A stretch of DNA of 64,000 nt from Nocardia albiluteola. Its GTDB lineage: Bacteria > Actinomycetota > Actinomycetes > Mycobacteriales > Mycobacteriaceae. The notes under the pieces are model-generated. The model searched no databases. It was not told the DNA's origin and saw only the letters and a program-made list of their open reading frames with translations. A program made the translations under genes and the position numbers. Position 1 is the first letter of the stretch, and every line of letters begins with the position of its first letter. Positions 34,861 to 43,997 of this stretch are shown here, piece by piece. Location: NCBI RefSeq assembly GCF_018860155.1, contig NZ_JAHKNI010000023.1, positions 1-64,000 on the forward strand. Direction: 5' to 3'.

Positions 34861-36201
34861 CTACAGGCCCAGGTACTCCTTGAGCTCCCACGGCGTCACC
34901 TGCGCGCGGTAGCCCGCCCATTCCAGGCGCTTGTTGCGCAGGAAGAAGTCGAACACGTGCTCCCCGAGGGTCTCCGCGACCAACTCCGAGCGCTCCATCG
35001 CCTTGAGCGCGTCGTCCAGGCTGGCCGGGAGCTCCTTGAAGCCCATCGCGCGGCGCTCGGCGGGGGTCAGCGACCACACGTCGTCCTCCGCCTCCGGCGG
35101 CAGCGTGTACCCCTTCTCGATACCGCGCAGGCCCGCGGCCAGCAGCACCGCGAAGGTCAGGTACGGGTTGCAGGCCGAATCGGGGCTGCGGATCTCCACC
35201 CGGCGGGAGGAGGACTTGTTCGGGGTGTACATCGGAACCCGAACCAGCGCAGAGCGATTCGACCGGCCCCAGGACGCCGCCGTGGGCGCCTCGCCGCCGT
35301 GCACCAGGCGCTTGTAGGAGTTCACCCACTGGTTGGTGACCGCGCTGATCTCCGGGGCGTGCTCGAGAATGCCCGCGATGAATGCCCGCGCGGTCTCGGA
35401 CAGGTTGTTCGGATCGTCCGGATCGGCGAAGGCGTTGGCCTCCCCCTCGAACAGGCTCATGTGCGTGTGCATCGCCGAGCCCGGGTATTCGGGGAACGGC
35501 TTGGGCATGAACGTCGCGCGCACGCCCTCGTCGATCGCCACCTCCTTGATGAGGTAGCGGAAGGTCATCACGTTGTCGGCCATGGACAGCGCGTCGGCGT
35601 AGCGCAGATCGATCTCCTGCTGGCCCGGCGCACCCTCGTGATGGCTGAATTCCACCGAGATACCCATGGATTCGAGCGAATCGATGGCATGGCGGCGGAA
35701 GTTCGGTGCCGACTCGTGCACGACCTGATCGAAGAAGCCACCGGTATCGGCCGGAATCGGCGGCCTGCCGTCCTGCGGGGTGTCCTGCAGCAGGAAGAAC
35801 TCGATCTCCGGATGCACGTAGCAACTGAAGCCGAGATCACCGGCCTTGTTCAGCTGGCGGCGCAGCACGTGGCGCGGATCGGCCCACGACGGCGAGCCGT
35901 CCGGCATCGCGATATCGCAGAACATGCGCGCCGAGTGCTGATGGCCCTTGCTGGTCGACCACGGCAGCACCTGGAACGTCGACGGGTCCGGCTTGGCGAC
36001 CATGTCGGCCTCCGAGACCCGGGCGAAGCCCTCGATGGCCGAACCGTCGAAGCCGATGCCCTCCTCGAAGGCGCCCTCCAGCTCCGCCGGAGCGATCGCC
36101 ACCGACTTCAGATACCCCAGCACATCGGTGAACCAGAGTCGCACGAAACGGATGTCCCGCTCCTCCAGCGTGCGTAGCACGAATTCCTTCTGGCGATCCA
36201 T
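34861..36201 (-). CDS. glnA2: Glutamine synthetase type I, GlnA2
   Basis: This 446-residue second glutamine synthetase matches Rv2222c (GlnA2) in sequence and position. Active-site segments GFDGSAIEGFARV, GQQEIDLRYADALSMADN and NPYLTFAVLLAAGLRGIEKG are present. The adenylylation tyrosine region of GlnA1 is replaced by KGYTLPPEAEDD, so GlnE control is not expected. In mycobacteria GlnA2 is dispensable. The start at MDRQKEF (36201) follows the family; an ATG 18 bases upstream is in frame. Confidence 0.95.
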   Translation of the reverse strand: MDRQKEFVLRTLEERDIRFVRLWFTDVLGYLKSVAIAPAELEGAFEEGIGFDGSAIEGFARVSEADMVAKPDPSTFQVLPWSTSKGHQHSARMFCDIAMPDGSPSWADPRHVLRRQLNKAGDLGFSCYVHPEIEFFLLQDTPQDGRPPIPADTGGFFDQVVHESAPNFRRHAIDSLESMGISVEFSHHEGAPGQQEIDLRYADALSMADNVMTFRYLIKEVAIDEGVRATFMPKPFPEYPGSAMHTHMSLFEGEANAFADPDDPNNLSETARAFIAGILEHAPEISAVTNQWVNSYKRLVHGGEAPTAASWGRSNRSALVRVPMYTPNKSSSRRVEIRSPDSACNPYLTFAVLLAAGLRGIEKGYTLPPEAEDDVWSLTPAERRAMGFKELPASLDDALKAMERSELVAETLGEHVFDFFLRNKRLEWAGYRAQVTPWELKEYLGL

Positions 36202-36286
36202 ACGCGCGAGCGTAAGCATGGCTCGTTAAATCCGTGTTACATCCCGGCTCCCGACGCGCTAGAGATATCGTGCGGTGCCCCAACCG

Positions 36287-37855
36287 CTATCCGCAGGTGA
36301 GCCCCTTCGCCGGTTCCTTCAGGTCGATCAGGTAGCTCATGACCGCGTCGTCGACGCACTGCACGCCGCCGGACAGGAACACGGTGTGCCGGGTGCCGCG
36401 GTTGGTGATCAGGTCCGCACCCAGCTGCTGGGCCAGGTCCACACCCGCCTGATACGGCGTCGCCGGATCGTTGGTGGTCGAGATGACGACCGTCTTGGCC
36501 AGGCCCGGAATCGAGAGCTTGTGCGGGTTCTCTGTACTGGGCACCGGCCAGAACGCGCAGGTGTCCAGCGGCGCGGCGTTGGTCCCGTGGCCATCGTCCA
36601 GGAACGGCGCGGCCTTGCGGTAGGCGGCGTCCTGCTGGGCGGCCACCGCGCGGTCCTTGATCGCCGGATCGTCGACGCAGTGGATGGCCAGGAACGAGTC
36701 CTGGGAGTTGTCGTAGGTGCCGTTCTTGGTGCGGCCGTCGTACAGGTCGGCCAGCTCCAGCAGGATGTTGCCGGTGCCGTGCTGCAACTCGGTCAGGCCC
36801 TTGGACAGCACGTCCCAGTTGTCGCTGGCGTACAACGTGTTCTGCACGCCGGTGATCGCGTCACCGTAGGTCAGCCCGCGGCCGTCCCTGGTGGGCACCG
36901 GGCGACCCCACAGCGGGTCGACCAGTTTCTGGAACAGCGCGGTCGCCTGCGCCGGATCCGAGCCCAGCGGGCAGTCCGGCTTGGTGGCGCAGTCCTTGGA
37001 GTACATGTCGAAGGCCTTCTGGAAGCCCGCGGCCTGCTCGACGGACTCCTGCGTGGGCTGCTGGTCGGGATCCACCGCGCCGTCCAGCACCATCGCGCGG
37101 ACCTTGTCCGGGAACTTCTCCGCGTACGTGTAGCCCAGGCGGGTGCCGTAGGAGTAGCCGACGTAGTTCATCTTCGCATCGCCCAGCACCCCCCGGATGA
37201 CGTCCATGTCCTGCACCACCTCGCGGGTGCCGACGTGGGCCAGGAAGTCGTTACCGGTGCGGTCGGTGCAGTGACCGGCGAACTGCTTGTCCTCGTTCTC
37301 CTGTGCGGCGATGCCGGCGGCGTCGTTGGATTTGGACGGCTCGGCGCGCTCGGCGTCCCATTCCTTGGCGGTCAGGCACTTGATCAGCGGGGTGGAGCTG
37401 CCGGTGCCGCGCGGATCGAACCCGATGCGGTCGAACCGCTGCGCGAGCTGGGTGTCCTGGCCCTGCTGGACCATCCAGACGCCGGACTGCCCCGGGCCGC
37501 CGGGGTTGAACAGCAGCGAGCCGATCTTCTGGCCGGTCGCCTTCAGCCGGGACACCGCGATCCGGGCGGTCGGGCCGTCGGGCTTCGCGTAGTCGATCGG
37601 CACGGTGATGTGCGTGCACTGCGCGTTCACCGGCAGCTTGTTGTCCGCAGCGCCGAAGCCGTCGCACGTACCCCACTGCGGGGTCTGCTTGTAGAACTTG
37701 TCCAGCGCGGCGGTGTTCGGCGTGGACGTCGCGGACTGTTCCTTGGACGTCGTGGAGCAGGCGGCGGCCACACACATGAGGGCCACGACGACAGCGACCC
37801 GACCGGATCGCAACAGACCGGGGCGGTGGGGCGGGGGTACGCAGGGACACGGCAT
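36287..37855 (-). CDS. Secreted lipoprotein serine protease, Hip1/CaeA-like
   Basis: This 522-residue cell-envelope hydrolase corresponds to Rv2223c/Rv2224c (CaeA, Hip1). After a basic start, a hydrophobic stretch ends in the lipobox MCVAAAC, indicating a lipid-anchored exported protein. The alpha/beta hydrolase triad is visible: nucleophile in GYSYGTRLG, aspartate in TTNDPATPY and histidine in GTRHTVF; a TAP-like C-terminal domain is included. M. tuberculosis has two tandem copies, here only one is present. Hip1 cleaves cell-wall-associated GroEL2; activity here is inferred. Confidence 0.9.
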   Translation of the reverse strand: MPCPCVPPPHRPGLLRSGRVAVVVALMCVAAACSTTSKEQSATSTPNTAALDKFYKQTPQWGTCDGFGAADNKLPVNAQCTHITVPIDYAKPDGPTARIAVSRLKATGQKIGSLLFNPGGPGQSGVWMVQQGQDTQLAQRFDRIGFDPRGTGSSTPLIKCLTAKEWDAERAEPSKSNDAAGIAAQENEDKQFAGHCTDRTGNDFLAHVGTREVVQDMDVIRGVLGDAKMNYVGYSYGTRLGYTYAEKFPDKVRAMVLDGAVDPDQQPTQESVEQAAGFQKAFDMYSKDCATKPDCPLGSDPAQATALFQKLVDPLWGRPVPTRDGRGLTYGDAITGVQNTLYASDNWDVLSKGLTELQHGTGNILLELADLYDGRTKNGTYDNSQDSFLAIHCVDDPAIKDRAVAAQQDAAYRKAAPFLDDGHGTNAAPLDTCAFWPVPSTENPHKLSIPGLAKTVVISTTNDPATPYQAGVDLAQQLGADLITNRGTRHTVFLSGGVQCVDDAVMSYLIDLKEPAKGLTCG

Positions 37856-38000
37856 GCGAAAGATCCTCGCATCCCGGCGCGTGTGATGAAGTCCATGGTC
37901 TCGGGGCGTTCACTCCGGTACCGGGCCGGTGGCATGCTGAACACGTCATATCAACCCGGGGACCCGGATGGGCCTCGAGGAAACGACGAAAGGGACATCG

Positions 38001-38849
38001 ATGTCCACATCCGATGCGGAAACCCCTGCTTACGGTGCTACGACGCGCACTTCCCGGCGAAAGACGCGAGTGCAGCACCTGCAGCAGATGAAGGCCGCGG
38101 GAGAGAAATGGGCGATGCTCACCGCCTACGACTACTCCACGGCGAAACTGTTCGAAGAGGCCGAAATCCCTGTCCTGTTGGTCGGCGATTCGGCCGCCAA
38201 CGTCGTCTACGGATACGACACCACCGTGCCGATCACCGTCGACGAGCTGATTCCGCTGGTGCGCGGGGTCGTACGCGGCGCACCGCATGCGCTGGTGGTC
38301 GCCGACCTGCCGTTCGGCAGCTACGAGGGCTCCCCGCAGCAGGCCCTGGCCAGTGCCATCCGCTTCATGAAGGAGGGCGGCGCACACGCGGTGAAACTCG
38401 AAGGCGGCGAACGAGTCTCCGACACCATCGCCACGCTCGTCGCGGCGGGCATCCCGGTGATGGCGCATGTCGGGTTCACCCCGCAGAGCGTCAACACCCT
38501 CGGCGGATTCCGGGTGCAGGGCCGCGGCGACGGCGCCGATCAGCTGATCGCCGACGCGATCGCGGTGCAGGAGGCCGGGGCGTTCTCGGTCGTGATGGAG
38601 ATGGTGCCCGCGGAGCTGGCCGGGCAGGTCACCCGCAAGCTCACCATCCCCACCGTCGGCATCGGCGCCGGCGCGGATTGCGATGCGCAGGTGCTGGTCT
38701 GGCAGGACATGGCCGCCTACACCAGCGGCAAGACCGCCAAGTTCGTCAAGCATTTCGCGCAGCTGGGCGATCAGTTGCGCAGTGCCGCGGCGAACTACGC
38801 CGATGAGGTGCGGCGCGGGGTGTTCCCCGCCCCGGAGCACAGCTTCTGA
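38001..38849 (+). CDS. panB: 3-methyl-2-oxobutanoate hydroxymethyltransferase PanB
   Basis: PanB adds a hydroxymethyl group from methylene-tetrahydrofolate to 2-oxoisovalerate in pantothenate synthesis. The 282-residue TIM barrel shows AYDYSTAKLFEEA, LLVGDSAANVVYGYD with the metal-binding aspartate, DLPFGSYE, and VMAHVGFTPQSVN, and the catalytic glutamate region EMVPAELA. The ATG at 38001 follows AAAGGGA and is preferred to one 33 bases upstream. Its position after the protease matches Rv2225. Confidence 0.96.
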   Translation: MSTSDAETPAYGATTRTSRRKTRVQHLQQMKAAGEKWAMLTAYDYSTAKLFEEAEIPVLLVGDSAANVVYGYDTTVPITVDELIPLVRGVVRGAPHALVVADLPFGSYEGSPQQALASAIRFMKEGGAHAVKLEGGERVSDTIATLVAAGIPVMAHVGFTPQSVNTLGGFRVQGRGDGADQLIADAIAVQEAGAFSVVMEMVPAELAGQVTRKLTIPTVGIGAGADCDAQVLVWQDMAAYTSGKTAKFVKHFAQLGDQLRSAAANYADEVRRGVFPAPEHSF

Positions 38850-39025
38850 TTCCACGCTTGAATCCGTTGGCGCGGCGCGCGGTCGGCTATTGGGCTGACC
38901 GCGACGTCGCGGACGGGTAGGGTTCCTCGTCGTGATCACGGGGGAATGTCGGGCTACCGCACCGGCTTTCACAGCGGTGCGCGGCCGGCGGGCTCCCCGA
39001 CCGCACCACCCGATGAAGGACACCC

Positions 39026-40108
39026 ATGGCTCAAAGCGGTACCTATCTGTGCGACAACACCGGCGATTCGGCAGCCGGCTTCGGCCTCGGCTCAGCGGAT
39101 CTCGGCATCCCCTACCAGCGCCCCGACGGTACGTGGGGCTACGTCTTCGGTGACAGCTTCACCGGCCAGGAGGCGACCGATCCGTATATCGGGAGCCCGG
39201 TCGTGCTGTACCAGAGCACCTTCGACGCCTCCGGACGGACCCCGATCGCCTTCACCGCGTCCCAGCCGAGCCCCAAGGTCGCGCAGGTGTTCAACTACAA
39301 GCACAACGCCGACAACGGATTCGGCACCGAGGTCAGCCGGATCCCCAACGACGCGATCACGCTGAGCCAGAACGGCAGCACCCGGATCTTCATCCAGTAC
39401 ACGTCGGTCAACGCCTGGGTACCACCGGGCAGCGCGAACGACGGATCGCTGATGGGCGGTGTCGCGTACTCCGAGGACGGCGGCGTGACCTGGAAGGATT
39501 TCGACCAGCACTGGCCGGGCGACGCGCAGGGCAGCAACGGCAGCCTCGAATTGATGTGGACCTTCGCCGGCGTGGATCCCGACGGCTATCTCTACATCTT
39601 CAGCAAGGCCTGGAACGGGAGCCACAACTACACCGGCGACAAGGGGCTCATCCAGCTGTTCCGGTATCAGCCCGCGGACTTCTTCGCCGGAAACTTTGCC
39701 GCGCGCGAGAACTGGGCATTCCATGAGGGCTCCTGGCAATGGCTGCCCGCCGCACAGGCCGGCGCGACACCGCTGTTCACGCCGGGCAACAGCATCGGTG
39801 AATTCTCGGTCAAGAACATCGGCGGCACCTACGTCATGAGCTATTTCGACGTCACCGACTACAGCATTCGCACCCGCACCGCCCCGCGCCCGGACCGGAT
39901 CTGGACCGATCCGAAGACCCAGGTGGTGGGCAACCGGGACCTGGTGTTCTCGCGGTGGTTCCGGCCGGTGCTGAAGAACCTCTACGGCGGCTACATCCAC
40001 CCCGGCAGCCCCGATCCGTCGAATCTGACGCTGATCATCAGCGCCTGGGACGGCAACCACGGCGATCGCCCATACACCGCCACCCAGTGGACGGGATTGT
40101 CCGCCTGA
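39026..40108 (+). CDS. DUF4185 protein, possible endo-D-arabinanase (GH183-like)
   Basis: This 360-residue protein is a DUF4185 five-bladed beta-propeller-type protein with recurring aromatic-Asp/Gly strands such as GTWGYVFGDSFTGQ, GSLELMWTFAGVDPDGYLYI and GKNIGGTYVMSY-type repeats. DUF4185 proteins have recently been classified as glycoside hydrolase family 183, endo-D-arabinanases acting on mycobacterial arabinogalactan; that is recalled knowledge. AAGGA five bases before the ATG fixes the start, and an in-frame stop lies just upstream, so the protein has no N-terminal signal peptide. That is odd for a cell-wall glycosidase. Confidence 0.78.
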   Translation: MAQSGTYLCDNTGDSAAGFGLGSADLGIPYQRPDGTWGYVFGDSFTGQEATDPYIGSPVVLYQSTFDASGRTPIAFTASQPSPKVAQVFNYKHNADNGFGTEVSRIPNDAITLSQNGSTRIFIQYTSVNAWVPPGSANDGSLMGGVAYSEDGGVTWKDFDQHWPGDAQGSNGSLELMWTFAGVDPDGYLYIFSKAWNGSHNYTGDKGLIQLFRYQPADFFAGNFAARENWAFHEGSWQWLPAAQAGATPLFTPGNSIGEFSVKNIGGTYVMSYFDVTDYSIRTRTAPRPDRIWTDPKTQVVGNRDLVFSRWFRPVLKNLYGGYIHPGSPDPSNLTLIISAWDGNHGDRPYTATQWTGLSA

Positions 40109-40205
40109 GGAGGTGAGCGCCCCCGTCACCGCCGGAGGTGGTGCGGTACTCGCGAACGGTGGCAAACTCGGTGCCAACGGATCAGGATTCGAGCAAAGGG
40201 AACAG

Positions 40206-40676
40206 ATGGTACTGGCCCAGGCGAAAACGAAGCGGAGCCGACGGGCGACTCGCGGGGCGATGGGGGTGACGGGGGTCGCGGTGGCCGTCGCGCTGATCGC
40301 CGGGTGCGGGAGCGGTGGCTCGCCCGCGGGATCCGGTGGATCGCTGTCGAGCACGGCCACCACGACGGCCGCCGCGGCGCCCACCAAGGGCCAGGTCATC
40401 CCCGACCCGTCCGATACGGTCGCCCAGCAACTGTGCGACCAGATCAAACCGCAACTGTCGGACTGGCGGGTGCAGGGGCCGACGCTGGGCGGCACCGCGC
40501 TGAACATCACCGTGCACCAGTGGGCGCTGGGCAACGGCGGGCTGGCCATGAGCGCCCGGGTGCTGACCGACAAGGCGATGGTCGACCGCATCACCATCAA
40601 GAATTGTCCCGATATCCGCACGCAGGCGATCCAGGCACTGAATCTGCCGGATCTGGCCTCGGGCATCCTGTTCTGA
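40206..40676 (+). CDS. Putative lipoprotein, unknown function
   Basis: This 156-residue precursor starts with a basic region (AKTKRSRRATRGAMG), then a hydrophobic stretch ending in the lipobox ALIAGC, so it is probably exported and lipid-anchored. After a Ser/Thr/Ala linker comes a small domain with two cysteines (QQLCDQIKPQL and IKNCPDIR) that could form a disulfide. The start at 40206 follows AAAGGG. Its stop overlaps the pip start by one base. Similar lipoproteins are common in Nocardia without known role. Confidence 0.75.
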   Translation: MVLAQAKTKRSRRATRGAMGVTGVAVAVALIAGCGSGGSPAGSGGSLSSTATTTAAAAPTKGQVIPDPSDTVAQQLCDQIKPQLSDWRVQGPTLGGTALNITVHQWALGNGGLAMSARVLTDKAMVDRITIKNCPDIRTQAIQALNLPDLASGILF

Positions 40677-41635
40677 TGCGCACCCTGTATCCGCCCCTGG
40701 AAGTGAACCGCCACGGCATGCTCGATGTCGGGGACGGCCAGCAGCTGTACTGGGAGGAGAGCGGCAACCCGGACGGCAAGCCCGTGGTCTTCCTGCACGG
40801 CGGCCCGGGCGGCGCGACATCGCCGTTCCACCGGCAGTTCTTCGATCCGAAGGCGTACCGGATCGTGCTGTTCGATCAGCGCGGCTGCGGGCGCTCCACC
40901 CCGCACATCGCCGACGGAGCGAGCCTGGAGGTCAACACCACCTGGCATCTGGTCGCCGATATCGAAAGGCTCCGAACGCATCTGGGCATCGAGCGCTGGC
41001 AGGTGTTCGGCGGCTCGTGGGGTTCCACGCTGGCGCTGGCCTATGCGCAGACCCACCCCGGCCGCGTCACCGAGCTGGTGCTGCGCGGGATATTCCTGTT
41101 GCGCCGCAAGGAGATCGACTGGTACTACAACGGCGCCGCCGGATATGTATACCCTGACGAATGGGAGAAATTCCTGGCGCCGGTGCCGGAGGCCGAGCGC
41201 CGAGGAGATCTCGTCAGCGTCTATCACCGGCTGCTGCATTCCCCCGATGAGCAGGTCGCCACGGCGGCCGCCATGGCGTGGTCCACGTGGGAGGCCGCAA
41301 CCAGCGCACTGCTCCCCCAGCCCGATCGCGTCGCGGAGATGGGCCAGGCGCGTTTCGCGCTGGCCTTCGCCCAGATCGAGAACCACTACTTCGTGCACGG
41401 CGGTTTCCTGGACGACGGCCAGCTGCTGCGCGATATCGACCGCATCGCGCACATTCCCGGCGTCATCGTGCAGGGCCGGCACGACATCGTCTGCCCGGCC
41501 GTGAGCGCCTGGGATCTGCACCGGGCGTGGCCCGAATCGCAGCTGCACATCGTGCCCGATGCCGGACATTCCGCCAGCGAACCGGGCATCGCCCATCATC
41601 TGATCGAGGCAACCGACAAGTTCCGGGACATCTGA
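40676..41635 (+). CDS. pip: Proline iminopeptidase
   Basis: This 319-residue enzyme removes N-terminal proline from small peptides. Motifs of the Pip (S33) family are present: HGGPGGATSPFHRQFFD for the oxyanion hole and amine recognition, FDQRGCGRSTPH, the nucleophile elbow GGSWGSTLA, the acid in GRHDIVCP and the histidine in AGHSAS. The ATG overlaps the stop of the lipoprotein gene, and its TGA overlaps the start of the CHAD gene, so three genes are coupled. Confidence 0.93.
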   Translation: MRTLYPPLEVNRHGMLDVGDGQQLYWEESGNPDGKPVVFLHGGPGGATSPFHRQFFDPKAYRIVLFDQRGCGRSTPHIADGASLEVNTTWHLVADIERLRTHLGIERWQVFGGSWGSTLALAYAQTHPGRVTELVLRGIFLLRRKEIDWYYNGAAGYVYPDEWEKFLAPVPEAERRGDLVSVYHRLLHSPDEQVATAAAMAWSTWEAATSALLPQPDRVAEMGQARFALAFAQIENHYFVHGGFLDDGQLLRDIDRIAHIPGVIVQGRHDIVCPAVSAWDLHRAWPESQLHIVPDAGHSASEPGIAHHLIEATDKFRDI

Positions 41636-42534
41636 TGGTCGCGGCAGCCGGTTCGGCGCTCATCGACGCCCTGGGCGACGATGTGGACCGGCTGCTGCGG
41701 GCCGAGCCCGAGGTGCGCGAGGATCGCCCCGATTCCGTGCACGCCATGCGCGTGGCGACCCGGCGGCTGCGCAGCCTGCTGCGCTCCTATCGCCGCCTGC
41801 TCGAGCCGGGGCCGGTGGGCGAGATTCGCGACGAATTACGCTGGCTCGCAGCACTTCTCGGAACGGCACGCGATGCGGAGGTGCGCGCCGACCGCTTCGA
41901 GGCACTGCTCGCGGACGTGCCCGACGCCGAAGGTGCCGCCGCGCAGCGCCGCACGATCCGGCGGCTGGTGCGCACCGAGCGCGTCCATTATTCGGCCGCG
42001 CACCGGGTGCTGCTGCGCGAGCTCGACGCCCCCCGTTACGCGCAACTGGTCGAGACGCTGCGGGAGCTGCGCCGCCGCCCCCCACTGCGCCGGCGGCGCG
42101 CCGAGGCGGAGGCCACCCGAGCCTTCGGTTCGGTGCTGCGCAACGACTTCCGCGAACTGAGCGGCCTGGTCGGCGACGAGGTCGCGCTGCGTGCGAACCC
42201 CGCGGTCACCGCGGCTCAGCGGATCGAGCACCTGCACGATATTCGAAAGTCCGCCAAGCGATTACGCTACAGCGCCGAGGCCGCCGCGCGAGTGCTGGGC
42301 GATCCGGCGACCGAACTGGCCGAGCGCGCCAAGAACCTGCAGACGGTACTGGGCGATCATCGCGACGCCATCGAGGCGATGGAGACCATCCGCACCACCG
42401 CCGCCCGCACCCGCACCGCCGACACCTCCCCCTTCGACCGCATCTACCAGTCCGAGGCCGACGCCGCCCGCAAGGCCCTCGAACAATACGCTCCGGCTAC
42501 GGAATTCATCCGCCTGCGCTACGACTCCCTCTGA
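41635..42534 (+). CDS. CHAD domain protein
   Basis: This 299-residue protein is a single CHAD domain, an all-helical polyphosphate-binding module rich in conserved histidines and basic residues. Typical pieces are SVHAMRVATRRLRSLLRSYR near residue 35 and EHLHDIRKSAKRLRYSAEA near residue 200, the two mirrored helix bundles. M. tuberculosis Rv2226 at the same place combines CYTH with CHAD; here only CHAD is seen. The start overlaps the pip stop. Confidence 0.9.
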   Translation: MVAAAGSALIDALGDDVDRLLRAEPEVREDRPDSVHAMRVATRRLRSLLRSYRRLLEPGPVGEIRDELRWLAALLGTARDAEVRADRFEALLADVPDAEGAAAQRRTIRRLVRTERVHYSAAHRVLLRELDAPRYAQLVETLRELRRRPPLRRRRAEAEATRAFGSVLRNDFRELSGLVGDEVALRANPAVTAAQRIEHLHDIRKSAKRLRYSAEAAARVLGDPATELAERAKNLQTVLGDHRDAIEAMETIRTTAARTRTADTSPFDRIYQSEADAARKALEQYAPATEFIRLRYDSL

Positions 42535-42585
42535 GCCGCCCGGCACATCCCGACCGCCCGGCGGGCCCGGTTATCATCGGACGCA

Positions 42586-43536
42586 ATGTATGTCGACTTG
42601 ATGCTCGATTCTCTCGAGGGACTGTCGGTGGGGGATGCGGTGGGCCAGCAATTCCCGGTCATGCGCCGATCCATTCCGGAACTGCTGGCGGGCGAGGTTC
42701 CACCCGGCCCGTGGGAATGGACCGACGACACCGAAATGGCCTGCTCGGTGGTCGCCGAACTCGCCGGTCACCGCGCGATCGACCAGGACCGGCTCGCGAT
42801 GTCGTTCGCGAAACGGTTCGATCCGGCCCGTAGCTACGGGTGGGGGGCGCAGCACCTGCTGCGCAAGGTTCGCCTCGGCCATCCGTGGCGCAAGCTGTCC
42901 GCCGCCGCCTTCGATCACCGCGGCTCCTGCGGTAACGGCGGGGCCATGCGGGTCGCCCCGCTCGGCGCCTACTTCGCCGGAAAGCCGGAAAGGGCCGCGG
43001 CCGAAGCGATCCTGTCCGCACAGGTGACACACATGCATTCCGAGGGCGTCCTCGGCGCGGCCGCGGTCGCCGTCGCGGCGGCGATCGCCGCGCAGGCCCG
43101 GCTGCGCGACACCCGGCCCGGACCGGCCGAATTCCTCACCGCCGTCCTGGAACACCTCGACGGCGGCGAGACGACCGGGCTGATCCGCCACGCCCGCACG
43201 CTGCTCGGTGCGCCCCTGGACCGGGTGGTGAGCGAGCTCGGCAACGGCAGCATGGTGACCGCCCAGAACACGGTGCCCCTCACGCTCTGGGTGGCGGCCA
43301 CCCACCTGCACGACTATCCCGCCGCGATCGCGACCTGCCTTGCCGCGGACGGTGACATCGACACCACCGGCGCCATCACCGGCGGGATCGTCGCCACCTA
43401 CACCGGCACGGCCGGGATTCCGCCCGGCTGGCTCGCCGCGCGAGAACCGCTGCCCGACTGGTTGACCCGGGACCCTCGCGTGCGGCGCGGCGGAAAATCC
43501 GGGTTCGACCGCGTCCGGCAATGGTTCTCGCGCTGA
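42586..43536 (+). CDS. ADP-ribosylglycohydrolase family protein
   Basis: This 316-residue protein belongs to the DraG/ARH family, which removes ADP-ribose from proteins or small molecules using two magnesium ions. Metal-binding motifs are visible: WTDDTEMA (residues about 45-52), CGNGGAMRVAPLGAYF (about 113) and ADGDIDTTGAITGGI near residue 250. The N-terminal LEGLSVGDAVGQQF is the family's GxxxGDALG element. No ADP-ribosyltransferase is adjacent, so the substrate is open. Confidence 0.93.
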   Translation: MYVDLMLDSLEGLSVGDAVGQQFPVMRRSIPELLAGEVPPGPWEWTDDTEMACSVVAELAGHRAIDQDRLAMSFAKRFDPARSYGWGAQHLLRKVRLGHPWRKLSAAAFDHRGSCGNGGAMRVAPLGAYFAGKPERAAAEAILSAQVTHMHSEGVLGAAAVAVAAAIAAQARLRDTRPGPAEFLTAVLEHLDGGETTGLIRHARTLLGAPLDRVVSELGNGSMVTAQNTVPLTLWVAATHLHDYPAAIATCLAADGDIDTTGAITGGIVATYTGTAGIPPGWLAAREPLPDWLTRDPRVRRGGKSGFDRVRQWFSR

Positions 43537-43570
43537 CCGCGGCGCTGCGCGGCTGAGCGGGGCACGAAAA

Positions 43571-43603
43571 AGGCCGACCTCGGACCCGGTCCGGAGTCGG
43601 CTT
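43571..43603 (-). terminator. Terminator with U-tract on the minus strand
   Basis: An imperfect stem of about 15 bp (AAGCCGACTCCGGACC with GGTCCGAGGTCGGCCTT on the minus strand) is followed by TTTTT, a good intrinsic terminator for the gene at 43665; it also lies just after the ADP-ribosylglycohydrolase gene. Confidence 0.75.
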
Positions 43604-43664
43604 GATTCGGTTCGCGCCGCACGGGAACCACCGCCCGCGCAGCGGTTCCGGGCGCGGGCGCGAA

Positions 43665-43997
43665 CTACTGCAGCGCCAGCATGGTGCCGCTCAGCTGATC
43701 GAACGGCCCGAAGACGGTGAACACGACACGTCCGTCCGGGTAGTGCGACGACAGATCCGCCGCCGAATCGAGCGCCTGCCCGAACGACGCCGCGGACGGG
43801 TGCGGGATCACCCCGATGGTCTGACCGATGTGGGTCTGGTGCACCCATTGGGTGTCACCCGGGCTGAGATCGATCCGGACCCCGCCGTCCAGCGGCGTGA
43901 CCGCGACCGCGGAGGCCGAGCCGGCCCCCAGCACAGCCAAAACCGAAGCGGCACCGGCGATCAGCGCACCGGCGGCCAACTTGCGAACTGCTCGCAT
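43665..43997 (-). CDS. Small secreted protein
   Basis: This 110-residue precursor has a clear signal peptide (MRAVRKLAAGALIAGAASVL, with cleavage after AGSASA). The mature part of about 80 residues has no cysteines and begins VAVTPLDGGVRIDLSPGD. It resembles small exported proteins of Nocardia and mycobacteria without known function. The start at 43997 places the signal at the N-terminus; longer forms would not. A terminator with a U-tract follows. Confidence 0.7.
   Translation of the reverse strand: MRAVRKLAAGALIAGAASVLAVLGAGSASAVAVTPLDGGVRIDLSPGDTQWVHQTHIGQTIGVIPHPSAASFGQALDSAADLSSHYPDGRVVFTVFGPFDQLSGTMLALQ

Noticed and set aside
39092..41599. 835-codon minus-strand frame
   Set aside because: Antisense to the DUF4185, lipoprotein and pip genes; no recognisable domain.
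41635..42534. Loss of a CYTH domain as a sign of gene breakage
   Set aside because: The CHAD gene has a coupled start and a complete domain; CHAD-only proteins are normal, so no damage is implied.
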